Positions 59,931-64,000 of a stretch of DNA of 64,000 nt are shown in pieces (the first letter of the stretch is position 1; each line of letters starts with the position of its first letter). Origin of the DNA: Pomphorhynchus laevis (taxonomy: Eukaryota > Acanthocephala > Palaeacanthocephala > Echinorhynchida > Pomphorhynchidae); NCBI GenBank assembly GCA_012934845.2, contig WNNJ02002989.1, positions 1 through 64,000 of the forward strand, given 5' to 3'. The notes beneath the pieces are model-generated. The model had not been told where the DNA came from. It saw only the letters and a list, made by a program, of their open reading frames with translations, and ran no database searches. A program made the position numbers and the translations under genes.

Positions 59931-61113
59931 GTCGACCTCTCCTCCGCATTCGACATTGTCAACCACTCCGTCCTCCTTTCTCGCCTTCGTTATGATTACG
60001 GCTTTTCTTCCTCCTCCGTAGCATGGTTTGCCTCATATCTATCCGACCGTTCCTTTCGCGTCTGTTCTAATTCATCATCATCCCCTCCCATCCCTATTTT
60101 TTGCGGGGTCCCACAAGGTTCAGTCCTAGGTCCCCTGCTTTTCTCTCTTCTGCTTGGCGATCTCTCTCCGTTTATCAAACCTTACTCCTTTAACGTCATG
60201 CAATACGCCGATGACATCCTCATCTATGCTCATGCACTCGCCCATCGCATACACGATATCGGCATTTCTGCCTTGAACTATCTTTTTTCTATCTACAAAC
60301 GTCTCCCCAATCTCCATCTCGTTCTAAACCCCGAAAAGTCCAAAATAATGTGGATCCTCCCCCGTAAACCAAACATATCTCATCCCACTGTATATTTTGC
60401 CTCATCGATCATCCCCATAGTCCACAATCTCACTTTCTTAGGCTTCCATTTCGATAATCACCTTTCCCTTAAACCCTTCGTCCGTGACAAGGTCCGCTCA
60501 TCTAACTTAATTCTCCGTGACATCCGCCGTATCCGCCCCTTATCGACTTCCGTTCTTGTATGTCTCTTCTTTCATCGCTTCTTTTCCCTAAAATCGATTA
60601 CTGCCTTAGCCTTTTCGCCAATTCTCCAAAATCCATCATCCTACCCCTACAACGAATAATCAACACCGCCGTTCGAGTGCTCTTTCGTCTCCGTCGCTTC
60701 AAACACACACCCACATATTTTGCCCAACTCTCCTGGCCCACCATCCACATCCGCATCAAACTCCGCCTTCTTCTCGTTACTTTTCGTATCATCGCTGTCG
60801 GCTCCCCATCGTTCATCAACCTTCCTTTCTTAGACGATACTCGCCCCACCTCGCTTTCGCTTCGTTCCTGTCATACCCTCTTACCCCACGTTCCTAATTA
60901 CTCCAACAACTACGGTCTCCGATCCTTCCTCGTCGCCGCCTCACTCGCCTGGAATCAACTCCCTCTCGACGTCCGCCGCGCCCCCTCTTTTATCACATTC
61001 AAACACCTCCTCCGTTCACACCTTCTCGACACCTGATTCACAGTTTTGTTTTGTTGTGGTCATGTAAGCGTGCGCTGGCACCCATTTGCCACGTTAAAAT
61101 AAATCCTTTTTTT
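59931..61113 (+). mobile_element. L2-like LINE, recent 5'-truncated insertion (copy 3)
   Basis: Begins within the RT at DLSSAFDIV and runs to the 3' hairpin and AAAATAAATCC(T)n tail. About 17 differences from copy 1 over 1.18 kb by eye, including one missing C near 60,538 that shifts the frame. RT pieces: MQYADDILIYAHALA (from 60,198) and SLLFPKIDYCLSLFANSPKS (from 60,560) to HLLDT. Confidence 0.88.
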
Positions 61114-61384
61114 AGTTCATCAAAGCCGGGATCCATTCTCGATTTAGCGTTCACCAAACGTATTACTAACATGGAAAGAGTTAGTTATCTGCCACATACC
61201 GGTATCAGTGATCATTGTGCACTTGCTACTCTTAACATTCGTTTCTTTAGTAATTGTGAGAAAGTATTTAAGCTTCATTGGTTGAAGGTCAGAATTGAAG
61301 AAATTTTAAATTTTAGTCAGCTTCATCCACTTCGCGTGATAGGTGAAGAAAATGAACTACTTAATCTTAACTGCTGAGACTACT
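61114..61384 (+). pseudogene. CR1-like endonuclease C-terminal part
   Basis: SSKPGSILDLAFTKR and YLPHTGISDHCALATLNI (the catalytic SDH) continue the endonuclease interrupted at 59,930 by the L2 insertion. Confidence 0.75.
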
Positions 61385-61930
61385 TGACTACATAAGACTT
61401 GATTACTGTCTTAGTCTATTTTTCAACTCACATAAATCCACGCTTCTTCCACTACAACGCATCGTAAACGCAGCCGTCCGAATTCTCCTCCGTCTTCGTC
61501 GTTTTGAGCATACATCTCACCATCTTGCTTCTCTCGATTTGTCTACAATTTGTTGTCGTGTTCAAATTCGTCTTCTTCTCGTTGCTTTCTGCCTTATAAC
61601 TTTTCCTACTCCATTTTTCAATCTTCCTTTTCTCGACAATTCTCGTCCTGATTACTGTTCTTTGCGTTCCGGTAATTCCTTCCTTTTACATGTCCCAAAC
61701 TACTCTATCTCTTTTGGCTTCGCTCCTTCCTTGTGGCTGCTTTTCTCTTGTGGAATCATTTGCCCATTCATATACGCCAATCAACCTTAATGCTGTGTTT
61801 CGAAGGCCAAATCCGGTCTCATTTTAAAAAAATTTAAGAAATTTACCTGATGACTTTTAATGTTTTTTTTAAGTTAGTGGACTGGTAAGCGTGCAGTTGG
61901 CACACGTTTGCTACTTTAAAAAAATATTAT
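61385..61930 (+). mobile_element. diverged L2-like 3' fragment (copy 4)
   Basis: The C-terminal part of an L2-like RT in broken frames: CRVQIRLLLVAFCLITFPTP, NLPFLDNSRPDYCSLRSGNS and FLLHVPNYSISFG, ending YANQP-type sequence. The 3' tail GTAAGCGTGCAGTTGGCACACG matches the family hairpin. It sits inside the CR1-like copy. Confidence 0.72.
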
Positions 61931-63660
61931 TAATCAGATTTTGGATTATCTAATGAATATTTCAGAAACATTCGATCCAACACGTGCAATTTCTTCACAA
62001 TCGAAATTTCCCGCATGGTTTGATAAAAATCTGAAGCTTATGTTGAAAACTCGTAATCACCTTTGGCGCATGCCACGTTCAGATTCGAATCTTATTCCTC
62101 GTTATAGACTAATAGGAAACTTATGTACAAAACTAAAACTAAGAAATCAGAATGAGTTAGCAGCAGTTATTGCGATTAAGGCCTTTTGAACAGCCTTACA
62201 GTTATGAGCATATTTTCGCCGCAATAAAACTATTCCTTCTCTAATCAATTCTATTAATACAGTGAATTGTGTATTGACTATTAAAGTTGAAATTGCTGAA
62301 GCTCTAGCTTCGGCTATTCTCTTCCGTTTGATGATTCTGTGAAAACTGATATTAATTGGAGATTAGGAGCTATTTCACAACGATCAACAACTTTTAAAAT
62401 ATATTCCAGTGAAGTTGAGGCTTACTTAAGAAATCTTGATACCCATAGCTCAACAGGTCCGGGTAGAATTTCTCCGTTCAGAGGCATTAGATCGAGTTCC
62501 GAACTTTGTCTAATTAATTTGTTATCTCACTATGGTGTTCCTTGTACCATCTGCAATTTGGTTCGGGAATTCCTTAGCCGATGTTTCTACAAAGTTATAG
62601 TAGGGAGCCACATTTCCACTACAAGATATGTAAATTGAATAGTCCATCGGAGTACTGTATTGGGTCCTCTTCTTTTTATCACATTTCTAAATGACTTATT
62701 ATTACGTATCCCAAAACCCATTCTTAGCCTTTGCCGATGATATAAAATTATGGTGCATAGAGATAGTAAAAATGAATGCTAAACTGTTGCAGAACGACCT
62801 TGACCGTATTTATGAATGGAGTGAAGCAACGCAGATGAAGTTAAATATAAGTAAATGCGTATGTATGAGATTAGGTAGCGTTGGGATCGATCACAGTTAC
62901 CACATTGGAGGAAAGATACTTACTATTGTATCGGAATAAAAGGATTTGGTTGTAATAATACACAAGACACTAAAAACAAGTATGAATACTGATTTGCTTG
63001 CAGTAAGGCAGTTCGAGCCTTGTATTGCATCATAAATTGCTTCTCGAGAATGAATCCTTCTATCTTTAAACTCCTTTATTGTGTTTTGGTTCATTCACAT
63101 CTTGAGTGTTTTTCAAGCTGTTTTTCAAGCTGTTTTTCAAGCTGTTTTTCAAGCTGTTTTTCCATGTACTAAACAATTAATTACCAATCTTAAATCAGCG
63201 CTTCGTCCCGGGTCTCGAATTTTCTTTCATAATTCGTATTCGTATGAGGAAGGTTATCTTTGCTAGGTTTATCTTCAATGAGACAAATACTACTATATCT
63301 TGATCTCTTGGCAATGTTGGCAGTTGTCAAATCCTTTGAAGGATATTCCACAAATGTTATAAAGTTTAGAACTACAAATTGTCGTGGACATCGCCTAACC
63401 CTCTATAAATTTCCTCCTGATAAAACTCCTAGAAAAATGAGGCACTCTCATTGTGTAATCAACATTTGGAATGTACTACCTAAGGAAATTGCTTGTGCTT
63501 CCAGCTATTCACATTTTAAACTTCAAGTGAGGAAATGGATTAATGACAGCACGAACCATCAATCAGTGTTGAACCACCCATTCGGCTGATTACATTCTAC
63601 ACTTCATTTTTTATTTTTTATTTTTTAATATCAACAGTGAACAGACTGAACAGCCATTTG
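61931..63660 (+). pseudogene. CR1-like RT part and 3' end
   Basis: FPAWFDKNLKLMLKTRNHLW (link), SSTGPGRISPF (RT start), FLAFADDIKLWCIEI (62,722-62,766, catalytic), KLNISKCVCMRLGSVGIDHS, and finally NCRGHRLTLYKFPPDKTPRK with INIWNVLPKEI (63,260-63,589). The part between SPF and the catalytic motif is mostly missing. Confidence 0.75.
63107..63162 (+). repeat. 12-bp tandem repeat inside the CR1-like RT
   Basis: About four and a half units of TTTTTCAAGCTG, encoding FQAV repeats. Confidence 0.85.
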
Positions 63661-64000
63661 CAGCTTTGTCTTATACGCAATAATAATACTCTCATTTAGG
63701 TATAATTTTGTCTTTGCATGGCCCAATCAATTATTCGAATGTTACTACGCAGTGCAAATCGTAATGTACTTATTTTTTCACGCAACAATCTTCTATTTAA
63801 TTATGTTAAAAATAATTACAGAATCTGAATTTGGTACATAAAAGGTTTGCAATAAAATTCCCAACTATTATCAGTATCAAACCAGAGAAGACGCAAGATT
63901 ATTCATTCCAATTTATGGATGTTGATGAGTCAGCTCAGAATAAGCGAACTTTTTTGGTATTTATTCTGAAAATTCAGACTTTTTAACAATTAAGATATTA
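63661..64000. other. A+T-rich edge, nothing assigned
   Basis: No gene or repeat family recognised. CATGGCCCAATCAATT at 63,717 resembles AATGGCCCAATCAATTC at 50,600 and 51,257, perhaps a trace of that unit. Confidence 0.3.

Larger units (their letters stand above)
59041..63660 (+). mobile_element. CR1-like LINE with two nested L2 insertions (59-63.7 kb copy)
   Basis: CR1-like pieces in order: the end of ORF1 and the endonuclease start (59,041-59,930), endonuclease C-terminal part (61,114-61,380), endonuclease-RT link and RT (61,930-63,589), and a T/A-rich tail near 63,610-63,640. The register of motifs continues across both L2 insertions. The RT is decayed and lacks its middle. Older than the L2 copy at 59.93 kb. 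Confidence 0.78.

Overview
The window is nuclear DNA of an invertebrate animal, species not determined. The evidence is split genes with GT-AG introns, many of them only 43-52 nt long, very A+T-rich non-coding DNA, and a dense load of LINEs, Penelope-like elements (PLEs) and one LTR element. There are no bacterial-type operons, rRNAs, tRNAs or CRISPR arrays.

1-36.4 kb, host genes on the minus strand in A+T-rich DNA. A 20-exon gene for the ER chaperone HYOU1/GRP170 (large Hsp70 family) runs from 36,353 down to 7,391. It starts with a signal peptide, has a split Hsp70 ATPase domain, and ends in the ER-retention tetrapeptide RDEL, which is only reached through a 46-nt last intron. Downstream on the same strand lies a single-exon gene for UQCC2/MNF1 (complex III assembly, 5,024-5,359). 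The long HYOU1 introns and the flanks hold at least seven pieces of one PLE family, one of them nearly full length (about 566-3,620). They also hold a relic of a second PLE lineage, two old LINE relics, minisatellites, and short repeats with hammerhead-ribozyme-like cores (13.7 kb, 24.5 kb, and degenerate copies near 10.3 and 10.55 kb).

36.5-64 kb, a LINE graveyard with more balanced base composition and no convincing large host gene. An L2-like family has copies at 36.66-38.86, 52.2-59.04, 59.93-61.11 and a diverged one at 61.39-61.93 kb. CR1/jockey-like elements lie at 39.13-41.98 (+), 43.2-44.66 (+), 44.65-45.96 (-), 45.96-50.5 (-) and 59.04-63.66 kb (+). Insertions are nested: an LTR element sits inside one L2 copy, and two L2 copies sit inside one CR1 copy. 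A small secreted-peptide-like reading frame (51.95-52.17 kb) has two related fragments, at 51.8 and 36.55 kb.

Most notable: (a) the PLE carries its GIY-YIG nuclease upstream of the reverse transcriptase, the permuted order described for Chlamys/Naiad PLEs; (b) its terminal repeats contain a conserved block whose paired stems covary between copies, looking like a hammerhead-type RNA with a possible pseudoknot; (c) HYOU1 intron sizes are sharply bimodal; (d) splice-acceptor-like sequences sit directly before the start codons of both host genes.
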